Virus record (IMG/VR): IMGVR_UViG_3300022924_000015 | Location: 1-35,855 of that record | DNA from: a virus | Strand: one strand, 5' to 3' | DNA: 35,855 nucleotides | Part shown: in pieces, positions 8,949 to 18,604 of the stretch | How positions within the stretch are numbered: position 1 is the first letter of the stretch | Layout: every line of letters starts with the position of its first letter | Translations under genes and position numbers: made by a program | Notes under the pieces: model-generated | Told to the model about the DNA's origin: nothing | Seen by the model: the letters and a program-made list of their open reading frames with translations, nothing else | The model's database searches: none

Positions 8949-9431
8949 ATGCCAACAATCAACAGCCCAACACCAGACGCAACAACACTCACAAAGGGAA
9001 AGATTCAGCTTGCAGGAGTACTAGCTGGGACTGCAGCTCTGCCTGCCTTCTCTACGACAGCTGGAGGTCTTGGTGGTGCAAGTATTTCATGGAGTCCTAC
9101 TATTGTTGGCTTCTCTGCTAACCCGAGTGGTATCTACCAATATACAAAGGTCGGTAAATTCGTAACGCTCTTCATTAACCAATATACTAACGGCACAAGC
9201 AACTCTGCAACGTTTACAATTAGTCTACCTGTTACAGCATTAACACTAACTAACGCTCAGTGGGTTGTACCAGCCCAGGTAGTTAATAACGGTGCATCTG
9301 GTTTCGGGCAAGCGTTTATAGCATCTGCAGGAACAGTTTTAAATATTACTGCAGATGCTGGTGGTTCGGGCTTTGCTACAAGTGGCAACAAACGTACTAT
9401 TGGTATGCAAATAACATATGAAGTAGCTTAG
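8949..9431 (+). CDS. Receptor-binding-like protein with duplicated C-terminal domain, 160 aa
   Basis: About residues 45-160 (from ISWSPTIVGFSANPSGIYQY to NKRTIGMQITYEVA) closely match the last 115 residues of the 287-aa protein at 18605-19468, including FSANP.G, TNGTSNS, .QVV.NG and KRT.GMQITY. The N-terminus has the short LTKGKIQLAG segment seen at the start of many fibre tips. It would be a distal, receptor-contacting module. AGGAG lies before the ATG. Confidence 0.8.
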   Translation: MPTINSPTPDATTLTKGKIQLAGVLAGTAALPAFSTTAGGLGGASISWSPTIVGFSANPSGIYQYTKVGKFVTLFINQYTNGTSNSATFTISLPVTALTLTNAQWVVPAQVVNNGASGFGQAFIASAGTVLNITADAGGSGFATSGNKRTIGMQITYEVA

Positions 9432-9439
9432 GAGACACA

Positions 9440-9982
9440 ATGCCAGATATAACACCAGCAAACACACCAAGTAATGCAGTAACATGGGACATGATTACAA
9501 ATGTTATGCCTATGGTCGACGACCCAACTAAAGTAGCGTCTGAGAGCCAGGTATACAAAGGTGACCAGGCACTTCTCTCGCTTATAAATGCAAAGCCAAT
9601 AACTAGGTACTGTGAGAATGGAACATTTAAAAATGGTACGCCTCTTACGGGAGATATAATCGTATTCACCGACTCGGTCACTACATCAGGAGGGAGTGCT
9701 ACATTTTATGCAACCTCTGACCATTTATCTACAGGTACAGCTTTATGTTCTTACATATCTGGTGATTCATTCCAGCCAAACTATCGTGACTCCACTGGTA
9801 TATACCTTCCTGGTTCCGTAACTGTTGCAGGAGACCTGAAGTCAATATCGCAGTCATTCGCTAAGCAGACTTTTACAGGTATTACAATCCTGACTACGAT
9901 TAACGTTCTTGGTTCTACTACCAACACGGCAATTCCTAACGGGGTTACTGTAAAGGCGGGATTCTGGGGTATTTCAGTCTAA
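9440..9982 (+). CDS. Fibre or tail-tip protein, 180 aa
   Basis: The N-terminal part is helical (SNAVTWDMITNVMPMVDDPT) and the rest is Thr/Gly/Ser-rich beta-type sequence, like other proteins in this cluster. No family is recognised. AGGAG sits upstream, and the stop overlaps the next ATG (TAATG). It is probably a virion surface protein. Confidence 0.7.
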   Translation: MPDITPANTPSNAVTWDMITNVMPMVDDPTKVASESQVYKGDQALLSLINAKPITRYCENGTFKNGTPLTGDIIVFTDSVTTSGGSATFYATSDHLSTGTALCSYISGDSFQPNYRDSTGIYLPGSVTVAGDLKSISQSFAKQTFTGITILTTINVLGSTTNTAIPNGVTVKAGFWGISV

Positions 9983-10173
9983 TGGCTACTGATAAAGAGT
10001 TTATCGTTAATAAGAAGTTCTTGATCGTATTTATTACTATACAAATTATAGTAACTGGGCTTATTCTATATGCGCTACTTTCGCCTAAGACAGTCACAGT
10101 TCACGTTGAAAAAGCTGAACGGGCGTTTCAAATCGAAAGACCGCTTGAAATAATCCCACCTACGATTAATTAG
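9982..10173 (+). CDS. Single-pass membrane protein, 63 aa
   Basis: One hydrophobic segment (about residues 13-33, FLIVFITIQIIVTGLILYAL) follows a short basic N-terminus, and a polar segment of about 28 residues follows it. It is translationally coupled to the preceding fibre gene. It may be a membrane accessory of entry or lysis; I see no holin or spanin signature. Confidence 0.7.
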   Translation: MATDKEFIVNKKFLIVFITIQIIVTGLILYALLSPKTVTVHVEKAERAFQIERPLEIIPPTIN

Positions 10174-10199
10174 CGTAACCAACACTACAGAGATATACT
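10170..10199 (+). promoter_or_regulatory. Late promoter before internal virion genes
   Basis: A TTAGCGTAACCAACACTA block (overlapping the stop codon of the previous gene) is followed by TATACT at 10194. The same block recurs at 18554 with one or two changes, and CTTTATATATC recurs from the promoter at 1656. A match to -35 is weak (TTAGCG with an 18-base spacer). The gap 10174-10290 holds this promoter and the ribosome binding site for the next gene. Confidence 0.5.
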
Positions 10200-10290
10200 T
10201 TATATATCGAGACTATATCTACTGAGTAGTCGCTCTAAGGATTACCTGGACGATAAAATACAACTTATTTTATTACAAGGAATTTATTAC

Positions 10291-11406
10291 ATGGCTAACT
10301 TTTTAGGAAATCTAGTAGACTTCGCTGCAACAGTGAACCCACTAGGAGCAGCAGGAAATTTATATTCACGCGCTACTGGTAACGCAAACCCATTCGAGTT
10401 TGGTCTATCAGAATCTATTGGTGGCGGCAAAACTTTTGCAAGTGGTCGTCAAGCGAACGAAGGTCTTGGTGCACCAGGACAAATAGGTGCACCTGCTCCT
10501 AATTTAGTATCAGGCTATTCACCACTTGAACGTGCACCTGGTGTAGTTAATGGTACTGTAATCGACGGAAAGACAGTCGTTAGTGCAGGCGGTGGAGGTA
10601 GTTCATACGATCCAGCTGCAATTCAGTACTACAACGACCAAGAAGCGCAAGCACGACAAGCTATTGCCCGTCTTAATGCACAACGCGGTATTGGACTAGG
10701 AAACATTCAAGGTGCTTACCAAAGCGCATACGATACCCTCTTAGGTAGCAACGCACAGGCAGAGCGAGATGCAGGACTTACCCGCCAACGCACAGTAGAT
10801 GACAACGTAACTGCTCGTGCAAACGTAGACCAAACAGTTTCACGTCAAGCACAAGGACTTCGTCGTCTACTTGGTAACTCATCTAGTGCAGCTCAATTTG
10901 CTGCCCCTCTTGCTGTAGCTCGACAAGGTAATCAACAACAAGGTGCAATTCAAACTACATTCGGACGCAACCTACAGAACATTGATATTGCCGATGATGA
11001 CCGAAAGAAAGCCTTTGGTTCAGCACAAGAAGATCTTACTCGTCAACGTACTATGCAAGAGAATACACTTAACTCTGGTCTGCTTAATACAGAAGCACAG
11101 CTTAATGAAAGCCTCTCTGGTATCGCCCTTCAACGTGCACAAGCGCAAGGTCAGAACTATGCACAGGCTCGTGGAGCACTTACACCATACAACGACCGTG
11201 TTAGCTCACTTCTTTCACAGATTGACCAACTTGGTGCAAACCCAGCAATTTCAGCCCGTAATGTAAACTTCACCGCTCCAACACTTGACGCATACAACAC
11301 AAGCGGTATCGCAGTTGGACAGGGACAAAACCCCGCACAAGCTCAAGCTGGACAATACGCAAACTTACTTAACCTAGAAGATCGAAAGAAAAGGATACTA
11401 TTCTAA
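10291..11406 (+). CDS. Internal virion (DNA ejection) protein, 371 aa
   Basis: The N-terminal 60 residues are Ala/Gly-rich and hydrophobic (NFLGNLVDFAATVNPLGAAG), followed by a long Gln/Ala/Arg-rich helical region (EAQARQAIARLNAQRG, then ERDAGLTRQRTVDDN) with coiled-coil character. Size, composition and position before two further proteins of this kind fit the ejected core proteins of podoviruses (P22 gp7/gp20/gp16 or T7 gp14-16 class). These leave the capsid first and build a channel across the host envelope. Identity with a particular family is not established. Confidence 0.7.
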   Translation: MANFLGNLVDFAATVNPLGAAGNLYSRATGNANPFEFGLSESIGGGKTFASGRQANEGLGAPGQIGAPAPNLVSGYSPLERAPGVVNGTVIDGKTVVSAGGGGSSYDPAAIQYYNDQEAQARQAIARLNAQRGIGLGNIQGAYQSAYDTLLGSNAQAERDAGLTRQRTVDDNVTARANVDQTVSRQAQGLRRLLGNSSSAAQFAAPLAVARQGNQQQGAIQTTFGRNLQNIDIADDDRKKAFGSAQEDLTRQRTMQENTLNSGLLNTEAQLNESLSGIALQRAQAQGQNYAQARGALTPYNDRVSSLLSQIDQLGANPAISARNVNFTAPTLDAYNTSGIAVGQGQNPAQAQAGQYANLLNLEDRKKRILF

Positions 11407-11729
11407 TGGATATTTTAGCTAACCTACGTAAACTTCTTGGTATTCAACAAGAGCAACCAAAGCAAAAACTATCAATGAAGCCTGCAGATGTCCCAGTTCA
11501 GTATCAAGTGCAGCCTGAAATTACTCGCGACTTTAACAGAATTACACCTGGATACCAAAACGCTGCATTGAATTACGAGCGTAATTTTGACCAAGGCAAT
11601 TTCAATAGTCCCTACATTGCGGGTCCGCAAGCAATAGACCCTGCAAACTTTGGGTACTCACAAGCTGGCGCACAGCCACGACAACGACCAGGTCTATTAG
11701 ACTTCGATCAACTACTAAGACGACGATAG
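11406..11729 (+). CDS. Hypothetical internal virion-associated protein, 107 aa
   Basis: Gln/Pro/Asn-rich small protein translated in overlap with the preceding ejection-like gene. It contains EQPKQKLSMKPADVPVQYQV and a C-terminal RPGLLDFDQLLRRR. No known domain. It probably works with the two large neighbours in the ejected complex. Confidence 0.65.
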   Translation: MDILANLRKLLGIQQEQPKQKLSMKPADVPVQYQVQPEITRDFNRITPGYQNAALNYERNFDQGNFNSPYIAGPQAIDPANFGYSQAGAQPRQRPGLLDFDQLLRRR

Positions 11730-11741
11730 GAGTAATCCATA

Positions 11742-14700
11742 GTGGCTAAAAAAGTTCAACGTTCCGATAAGGGGTTTGACTTCTTTGATGATAACGGTAA
11801 GAAAATTACCATTGAACAGTATACCCAAGCCACGGGTGCTAATGGATCGAATCTTCGTAGAGAACTAGCTATAGCTGGCGATAAGACTTCTCAGAAGATT
11901 ATACGAGATGATACCTTCTCAAGACTCGGTAAGAATCTAGGAGACTTGGGTAAGACATTGGGCGCTGGATTCCAGCAAACAGGTGGAGCAATCGCAGACG
12001 TAGCACTACAAGGTGGAGCATTACTAGGGAGTGCGGGTGCACTATCGAACCCTTTTAAAAATAACGAACAGAAGCTTAAACAATCTAATCAACAACTAGC
12101 TAATACAGATAGCCTACGTAAGCTATTACAAACTGGTAAAGACATCGAAGGTAAAGCTATCGTTGGTACATCTGATGTAGATGAAAATGCAACACGTATC
12201 GCCACAGGACGCGGTAATGCACAAGATGTCGCCGCTGTTTTAGGTAAAGGGTTAGAAGTAGCTAACGGTGTTACGATGTTCGCCAATCCACTCAACCTAG
12301 CTAAGGGTGCACCTGTAAAGGAAATACTTAAACGTGGTGTTGCAGATGCTGGATTATTCGGAGCTACTGGTGGTTCACAAGCTGGACTACAAACATTCGG
12401 TCAAACAGGCGATCTAGGGGAATCGTTATCCGCTGGTGCTAAGGGCGCAGCACTTTCAGGCTTAACAGCTGGAGCATTAGATATTGCAGCACCTCTCACG
12501 GGTGCTATTGTTCGTGGTGCAAGTAAGACACCTAAAGCTGTAGTCAATACAGTAAACGAAGCTCGTCCGTCAGTGATCGCTTCTAAAGACCCTCGTGTGA
12601 CAGGTTTCGATGATCAGTACTCACAACTAGCACAACAATTCGATACCATTGCTGATCCTGTCGCTCGTCGAGAGGTTTCTAAAGCTATGGCTATGAACCG
12701 AGTTGAGCGTCTCAATACACAAAAGAGTGTTGAACGCGAGATTGGGCAAGGTGGGTATTTAGGTTTACCAAACTTTAATAAACCAGACGTTCTGTATCAT
12801 GGAACATCAGAAGGTGCAGCACGACGCATTCAACAAGAAGGTTTAATGGGTGGTAAAGCCAATCTTGGGAAAGTAGATCCAAATAGCGATGCAGCCCGTA
12901 TTTTCCTAAGTAAATCAGAAGACACAGCCCAAAGTTTTGCTGATCGAAAAGGAATGGCAGGAAGCTATCTATTAAGGGTCAAAAAGACTCCAACAACAAT
13001 TGCTGATAATGCAAGGGTTGGTCGTGGGAAGGACCAGGACTACATATCGAACAGCCCTATTGGGGCGCGAGACATTGAGATTAAAACACCTGACGGTAAA
13101 TGGACATCAATACAAAACTATGATTTTAACGAAAAACGTATCTTAAATCCTGATTTAAGAAACTTTGATATGCCAAGTCGCGCAGAACGTGAAGGTGGCT
13201 ATATCAAACTACCAGGTAATGAACCAGAATTCCCTATTACACCTCGTGTAGATGAAACTGAAATTATCCCGCAGGTTCAAGCAATACCTGCACCTACCCG
13301 TCAGACTAAGTTTGCATCTCAAACAGCACCAAATAGTGGTAATCTTTCTGATGACCTCGCGCAAAGAGTACGTGAATCTGCCCCTGAATATGACCCAGTA
13401 ACTAACCAGGGTTCACTTGAGGATTCTATCGTCTATCTAAAGGATAAGGGGGTTGACGAAGCTTCTACAGACGTTCTCTCACGCCTAGACTCACCTACTG
13501 CAAGTTCAAAGGATATTGCGGATGGACTCGCTACAGCTACAGCACTAGACCTACGTGGTGATGAAGCGAGTTTGCGTCTTGCTACTGAAATTTATGACAA
13601 GCTTTCTAGCTCACTTACTAAGGCGGGGCAAACAGTTCAAGCAGCAAAACTTATTAATCGTCGTACCGCACAAGGCTTGTTGTTTGATGCACAACGTCAA
13701 TTAAAACAAGCTGATGTAAAACTAAACCCTGAACAACGTCAAAAGATACAAGGACTAGCAAGTCGTATTGATGAGGTAGACTCTACTCCAGATCTATCTA
13801 AGGTTCAGAAGGACGAAGCTAAAAGCCAAATCATTGCCGAAGTACAGCGTGAGGTCAATAGTCTTATCCCTACCGAGTTAGTAGATAAAATTGTTGGAAC
13901 ATGGAAAGCTGGACTACTTACAGGTATTCGTACTACTACAGGTGGTGCATTATCTAACGCTCTATTCAGAGGACTACGTGAAGTATCTCGCCCTGGTGCG
14001 GTAGCAGCTGACATGGTCGCATCACTCTTCACAAAGAAGCGTAGTGCAGTTCTCACAGGGCGTGGTAACTGGGAAGGTACCGCACAAGGACTATCTAAAG
14101 CAGCTAAGTACCTCCGCACTGGTGTAGATGAACGCGCATTTACCGCTGATGGGAAGTATATTGATCGTGAGATTAACTTTAAAAATAAAGCCCTTAAAAC
14201 CTATGTGAACGGTGTATTCCGTGTCATGGGTGCAGCCGACCGACCGTTCTACTACTCACAGTTTAAAAACTCCATCGCTGAAGCTACGATTGTTGAAGCT
14301 AAGAACCTTAAACTTAAAGGTAAAGCGTTTGATGACTATGTAGAGAACGGACTCAAGAATCCAACTGACGAAGCGACACAATATGCTACAGAGGTAGCAA
14401 ACCAATCTGTTCTTGCCAATGATACGTTGCTCTCTAATGGTGTTAATGGTGTCCGTCAGTCTATTGAACGACTTGAAAACCCTATTGTTAGAGGTAGTGC
14501 TAAATTAACTCTCGGTATACTTGCACCGTTTACTAAGGTACCGTCAGCATTCTTGTCTCGTGTTATTGACTTTACGCCTATTGGAGCAGTTAAAGAGGTA
14601 GCCCTACAAGCAGGTAAGAAACAACTTAACCAGGCAAAACTAGTACAGGCTATCTCAGAAGCTGGTACAGGAACAGGGCTTATCTACTTAGGTGCTGTAC

Positions 14701-15842
14701 TTGCTAATAATGATTTACTTACTGGTAATTATCCTAATGATCCAAAAGAAGCGGCTCGCTGGAAAGCAGAGGGTATTATCCCTAATGCAATACGTGTTGG
14801 AGATAAATACTATTCCCTTAACTATGCAGGTCCTGTTGGTGCACTATTTAACGTTGGTAAAGCAATTACTGACGCAGCCAAAGAAGGAGCAAATGGATTT
14901 GATTCAACAGTAGCAGGGGCTACACAACTCGCAACAGGAACACTGGAGCAATCATTCCTTTCTGGTATCTCAGGTGCACTAGACGCTATTCAAGACCCAC
15001 AACGATACGCAGCAAACTTTGTGAAGTCACAGGCTGGTTCAGTTATACCTACACTGTTAAATGACATTGGAAATGCTACAGACGAAACGCAACGCCAAGC
15101 AAACAACCCAGGCGAAGCCATACTTAGCCGTATACCTGGTGCTAGAACAACGCTGAACGCGAAATCAGACGCTTTCGGTAATGAGTTGAAACAAGCCAAC
15201 GACTCTCCTATTGGTCGTCTTGTAGACCCTCTACGACCTTCAAATGCTATAGAGAATAATCTTACAGATGAATTGAAGCGATTAAAAGACGCGGATCAAT
15301 TCATTTACCCTCTCACAGACAAGACTATTAAAGCTGGTGGAGAAACAGTCGACCTCACACCTGACCAACAAAAGGAATATAACGACGGCATAGGACAAGA
15401 GACTCAGCTTATATGGAAGAATATTATCAACTCTGAAGAATACAAGGCACTTTCTGATGAAGAAAAGAAAGAAACACTTGCAAATGCTCAGACAGATATT
15501 AGCGCTATTGCTAAGAAACAATACTTAGAAAAGCTACAGAAAACGGATCTAGCGGGTAAAGTAACGTACACGAAGCGACAAGAAAAGTACGCTGGTGGAA
15601 CTATTGATCCTACTCTGTGGATTCCTTCTGATAACGTAGCTTCAACCTCACCAACTAAAAAGAAAACTGACACAGCTAAAACAACGAGTACAAAAAAGAC
15701 CGCTAAGAAATCAAGCGGCACACGAAAAATTGGCTTCAAAGCCCCCAAGTCTGGTGGGTTCAAGCGTACTCAGTCTACAGCTGCTATCCGTAAGCTTCTT
15801 TCGTCAGCAGGTTCGGGTATTAAAGCTAAGAGCATAGCTTAA
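11742..15842 (+). CDS. Giant internal virion protein with ADP-ribosyltransferase-like domain, 1366 aa
   Basis: GTG start, with AGGAG 9 bases upstream. Regions: hydrophobic Gly/Ala helices near residues 65-110 and 230-260; an ART-like domain at about 350-460; a Pro-rich linker; a long helical section with RPFYYSQFKNSIAEA near residue 835, like large polyvalent-protein modules of phage ejection proteins; hydrophobic segments near 920-990; and a Lys/Thr/Ser-rich tail from about 1300. The ART call rests on VLYHGTSEGAARRIQQEGL (Y352-H353-G354-T355-S356), then IFLSKSEDTAQSFAD, then GSYLLRVKK, and DYISNSPIGARDIEI (about 430-445). It is likely ejected into the cell with the DNA and could modify a host protein or nucleic acid on entry; catalysis is not shown. 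Confidence 0.8.
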   Translation: MAKKVQRSDKGFDFFDDNGKKITIEQYTQATGANGSNLRRELAIAGDKTSQKIIRDDTFSRLGKNLGDLGKTLGAGFQQTGGAIADVALQGGALLGSAGALSNPFKNNEQKLKQSNQQLANTDSLRKLLQTGKDIEGKAIVGTSDVDENATRIATGRGNAQDVAAVLGKGLEVANGVTMFANPLNLAKGAPVKEILKRGVADAGLFGATGGSQAGLQTFGQTGDLGESLSAGAKGAALSGLTAGALDIAAPLTGAIVRGASKTPKAVVNTVNEARPSVIASKDPRVTGFDDQYSQLAQQFDTIADPVARREVSKAMAMNRVERLNTQKSVEREIGQGGYLGLPNFNKPDVLYHGTSEGAARRIQQEGLMGGKANLGKVDPNSDAARIFLSKSEDTAQSFADRKGMAGSYLLRVKKTPTTIADNARVGRGKDQDYISNSPIGARDIEIKTPDGKWTSIQNYDFNEKRILNPDLRNFDMPSRAEREGGYIKLPGNEPEFPITPRVDETEIIPQVQAIPAPTRQTKFASQTAPNSGNLSDDLAQRVRESAPEYDPVTNQGSLEDSIVYLKDKGVDEASTDVLSRLDSPTASSKDIADGLATATALDLRGDEASLRLATEIYDKLSSSLTKAGQTVQAAKLINRRTAQGLLFDAQRQLKQADVKLNPEQRQKIQGLASRIDEVDSTPDLSKVQKDEAKSQIIAEVQREVNSLIPTELVDKIVGTWKAGLLTGIRTTTGGALSNALFRGLREVSRPGAVAADMVASLFTKKRSAVLTGRGNWEGTAQGLSKAAKYLRTGVDERAFTADGKYIDREINFKNKALKTYVNGVFRVMGAADRPFYYSQFKNSIAEATIVEAKNLKLKGKAFDDYVENGLKNPTDEATQYATEVANQSVLANDTLLSNGVNGVRQSIERLENPIVRGSAKLTLGILAPFTKVPSAFLSRVIDFTPIGAVKEVALQAGKKQLNQAKLVQAISEAGTGTGLIYLGAVLANNDLLTGNYPNDPKEAARWKAEGIIPNAIRVGDKYYSLNYAGPVGALFNVGKAITDAAKEGANGFDSTVAGATQLATGTLEQSFLSGISGALDAIQDPQRYAANFVKSQAGSVIPTLLNDIGNATDETQRQANNPGEAILSRIPGARTTLNAKSDAFGNELKQANDSPIGRLVDPLRPSNAIENNLTDELKRLKDADQFIYPLTDKTIKAGGETVDLTPDQQKEYNDGIGQETQLIWKNIINSEEYKALSDEEKKETLANAQTDISAIAKKQYLEKLQKTDLAGKVTYTKRQEKYAGGTIDPTLWIPSDNVASTSPTKKKTDTAKTTSTKKTAKKSSGTRKIGFKAPKSGGFKRTQSTAAIRKLLSSAGSGIKAKSIA

Positions 15843-15863
15843 CCATATGCACAACTCTATAAT
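15835..15863 (+). promoter_or_regulatory. Late promoter before adaptor gene
   Basis: TATAAT at 15858 is followed by TAAGACA. The stretch TATAATTAAGACA is identical to that at 18578. Upstream, TAGCTTAACCA overlaps the stop codon of the preceding gene and parallels the TTAGCRTAACCA block of the other late promoters. The -35 match is weak. Confidence 0.5.
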
Positions 15864-15882
15864 TAAGACAGGAAAATAACTC

Positions 15883-16569
15883 ATGAACGTTACCCAATTA
15901 ATCGCCAAAGCAAACCTAGCCGCAAATGGTAAAGCAACAACACTTGCCACTACTTCACCTCGCTACACACAATTCCTTGCTATTGCTAATATGTTACAAG
16001 ATGACTGGCTTTCTGAGCCTGATATTCAGTGGAACAGCCGTTACCAAAAATTATCACTAGGTTCTATTACCTCGGATCGAGTCTCTTTAGATGAAGACAT
16101 CTATGAGTTTTCAAAACGTGAGGGTGACTACATTACTATCCAAAGTACTTCTGACCCACGATCAGTTGCATACTACTCACTTGTTTCACCTGATGAGTTT
16201 CGCCGTTACCATAGCGATACAATCTGTACTGTGATAGACGATGAGTTAATCTTTGCTCACACCTTTGTCCCAACAGATAGCTACTACGATGGTGAAGTTA
16301 TCGTACCCGTAACAATGAAACTTGATCCCCTTGTCAGCCCAACACAAGATATTCTCGTCGATGACCCTAACTGGCTTGTCTACATGACCGCAGCAGAACG
16401 TGTCCGTAACACCGTGACGAAACTTGGACAATACCCCGCACTTGTACAAAAAGCTAACAACCTCATGCTAAAGATGAAGGAAAAGAACAACGGACAAGTG
16501 AATACTGTTGAACTTTATCCTAGTGTTATTGGTGAAACGTTTGATGCTGACTGGGGATACAGTAGCTAA
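15883..16569 (+). CDS. Tail adaptor (head-tail connector) protein, 228 aa
   Basis: Located just before the nozzle protein, with the right size and a C-terminal helix pattern (YPALVQKANNLMLKMKEKNN) seen in podoviral adaptor proteins that ring the portal. The middle part carries strands such as QKLSLGSITSDRVSLDEDIY and ELIFAHTF. It would form the collar between portal and nozzle. The stop overlaps the next ATG. The assignment is from context and pattern, at moderate strength. Confidence 0.65.
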   Translation: MNVTQLIAKANLAANGKATTLATTSPRYTQFLAIANMLQDDWLSEPDIQWNSRYQKLSLGSITSDRVSLDEDIYEFSKREGDYITIQSTSDPRSVAYYSLVSPDEFRRYHSDTICTVIDDELIFAHTFVPTDSYYDGEVIVPVTMKLDPLVSPTQDILVDDPNWLVYMTAAERVRNTVTKLGQYPALVQKANNLMLKMKEKNNGQVNTVELYPSVIGETFDADWGYSS

Positions 16570-18557
16570 TGGCATTTATACCCGCAGCGATTAGGGCACC
16601 CAAAATAGAGAGACTCTCTATCCGCTCTTGGATTGAAGGGTATAATTCTACGCTTGATGTTGGTCGTACACCTCAAAAAGGTCTTGTTGGTGCTACAAAC
16701 GTCCTTGTATACCAAGACGGTACTATTGGACCTCGTCCTTCACTTGTTCCATATGGTCAAGCTCCACTCGGTACAATACTGGGAGAGGTCGGAGAATTTC
16801 TTAACTCAGTCACTTTAGATAAGTGGCTTATTACTTTACAGAATATTGCAGGAGTTACAAAAGTTACGATTTCTAAAGACGGTGGTGCTTGGATCGTTGT
16901 CGACGGAAAGACCTACGACAATACAGCTTCTGGTCACTTCGTTCAAATAGACGACAAGGTTCTTGTGATGAACGGCGTAGACTCTCTCAGTTACTTCAAT
17001 ATCCCAACTCAGACAGTTGTTCCATTTGTTGCTTTAACGACCCCTACAGCGCCTGTAATCACTCCTACGGGTCTTTCTGGTACAACTTATACGTATTACT
17101 ACACAATTACAGCAAACTCTACAGTTGGTGAAACCGCAGCCGCTCCAACTGACTCACAGCAGGTATCTTTAGTACGTGGTGCATGGGACACTACAACAAA
17201 CTTCCTAACAATAAACTGGTCTGCCGTTGCTGGTGCACAAAGCTATAACTTATACATGGGTGAGACTGCAGATGCACAATTCCTTATCGCCTCAGCTATT
17301 ACAGGACTAACCTATAAAGATGACGGCACAGCATCTAAAGACATTACACGTACAGCTCCAGTAGCAGACACAACAGAAGGACCAAAAGTTACTAGGGCTA
17401 CAGTCATTACAGCAAGCCAAGGTGCACAAGTGTTCCTCACTGGTGACGCAGATAATCCCCGCTATGTCCGCTATGGAGGTACAGGAACCTCAGCCCTGGA
17501 CTTCTCTCCTTACGGTGGTGGTGGCTGGGTTGAAATTGGAAAAGGAACGAAAGAGTTTCCTGTTGTTGTAAAGTCTTTCCGTACAGGTCAAGGTCAGTCT
17601 ACCCCTATGGTTATCTGTAAGGGTACAAACGGTAACGGTAAACGCTACACAATGACCCCTGCTACAGTGACGGTTGGTGATGAGATTATCCCTTACTTCG
17701 ACGTGAAAGAAGACAACGGACAAGACGGTACAGACTCACCCGACGGAGTGGTTTCTTACCGTGACTCCCTGTGGTATCCATCACGTGGCGGTTTTAAGAC
17801 TACAGGTACCCGTCCACAACTACAAAATATTCTTTCTACTAATACCGTCTCAGAGACTATCCAACCTGACGTTGTAAACCTAAATATCCTCGCAATGGAT
17901 AACTGTGTAGGACTAGCCTATGACGGTCGTATCTATTGGGCGCTACCTGTAGGTGCTACAAACAACAACCAGATTTGGGTACTTGACCTTGATCGTGACG
18001 GTGCATGGATGCTTCCGTTTAATATCTCAGCTGATTGGATGAGCTTATATGAAGACAACTCAGGTAGTACACATCACTTGATCTTGAAAGACAACATGAT
18101 CTTTGAGCTAACAGATTCGCAAGCGACTATGGATAACGGGCTAGCTTTTCCTACTAACATTACCTCTGGTCAGCTTCGGTTCTCAGAAGACGGTGAAGAA
18201 TGGGCAACTGTGACGCGTGTGACATTTGTATTCCTTCGCCCAAGGGGAACAATTAACGTCGCAGTATCAGGTAAGACTGAAGATTCGTCACTCGCCACAG
18301 TGGGTACTGACTCCTTCTCAAGTGTTTCTACAGCTGTTGGCTGGGGTGAAGCTGCTTGGTCTGTCTTGCCTTGGTCTACTACTTTAGAGGTTCCGATTTC
18401 ATACGGAAACTCACGCGAGAAGATCGCTATTGAAATTGAAGAAGATATGAACTGGGTAACTTTCTCGGTTGACTCTGTTGAAGCGAATACAGCATACCAA
18501 TTATCAGACATAATCGTAGAGTACGTCAAAATTGGGCTTCTCGATTCAGACGGTTAG
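16569..18557 (+). CDS. Tail nozzle protein (podoviral tail hub), 662 aa, with Fn3-like domain
   Basis: The N-terminus GYNSTLDVGRTPQKGLVGATN and the later repeated blade-like segments (SYRDSLWYPSRGGFKTTGT, then GLAYDGRIYWALP, IWVLDLDRDGAWMLPF, HHLILKDNMIFEL) match beta-propeller nozzles of P22 gp10/T7 gp12 type. An inserted fibronectin-III-like module at about residues 155-255 has TYTYYYTITANSTVGET and WSAVAGAQSYNLYMGE. Six copies would form the end of the short tail, through which DNA passes. It starts in overlap with the adaptor gene (TAATG). Confidence 0.8.
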   Translation: MAFIPAAIRAPKIERLSIRSWIEGYNSTLDVGRTPQKGLVGATNVLVYQDGTIGPRPSLVPYGQAPLGTILGEVGEFLNSVTLDKWLITLQNIAGVTKVTISKDGGAWIVVDGKTYDNTASGHFVQIDDKVLVMNGVDSLSYFNIPTQTVVPFVALTTPTAPVITPTGLSGTTYTYYYTITANSTVGETAAAPTDSQQVSLVRGAWDTTTNFLTINWSAVAGAQSYNLYMGETADAQFLIASAITGLTYKDDGTASKDITRTAPVADTTEGPKVTRATVITASQGAQVFLTGDADNPRYVRYGGTGTSALDFSPYGGGGWVEIGKGTKEFPVVVKSFRTGQGQSTPMVICKGTNGNGKRYTMTPATVTVGDEIIPYFDVKEDNGQDGTDSPDGVVSYRDSLWYPSRGGFKTTGTRPQLQNILSTNTVSETIQPDVVNLNILAMDNCVGLAYDGRIYWALPVGATNNNQIWVLDLDRDGAWMLPFNISADWMSLYEDNSGSTHHLILKDNMIFELTDSQATMDNGLAFPTNITSGQLRFSEDGEEWATVTRVTFVFLRPRGTINVAVSGKTEDSSLATVGTDSFSSVSTAVGWGEAAWSVLPWSTTLEVPISYGNSREKIAIEIEEDMNWVTFSVDSVEANTAYQLSDIIVEYVKIGLLDSDG

Positions 18558-18583
18558 CATAACCAGCACTATATATTTATAAT
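18554..18583 (+). promoter_or_regulatory. Late promoter before receptor-binding and lysis genes
   Basis: TTAGCATAACCAGCACTA lies immediately upstream of TATAAT at 18578 and begins in the stop codon of the nozzle gene. TTAGCA with an 18-base spacer is the nearest -35. The following TAAGACA matches the promoter at 15858. Confidence 0.5.
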
Positions 18584-18604
18584 TAAGACATAAAAGGATA
18601 AACC

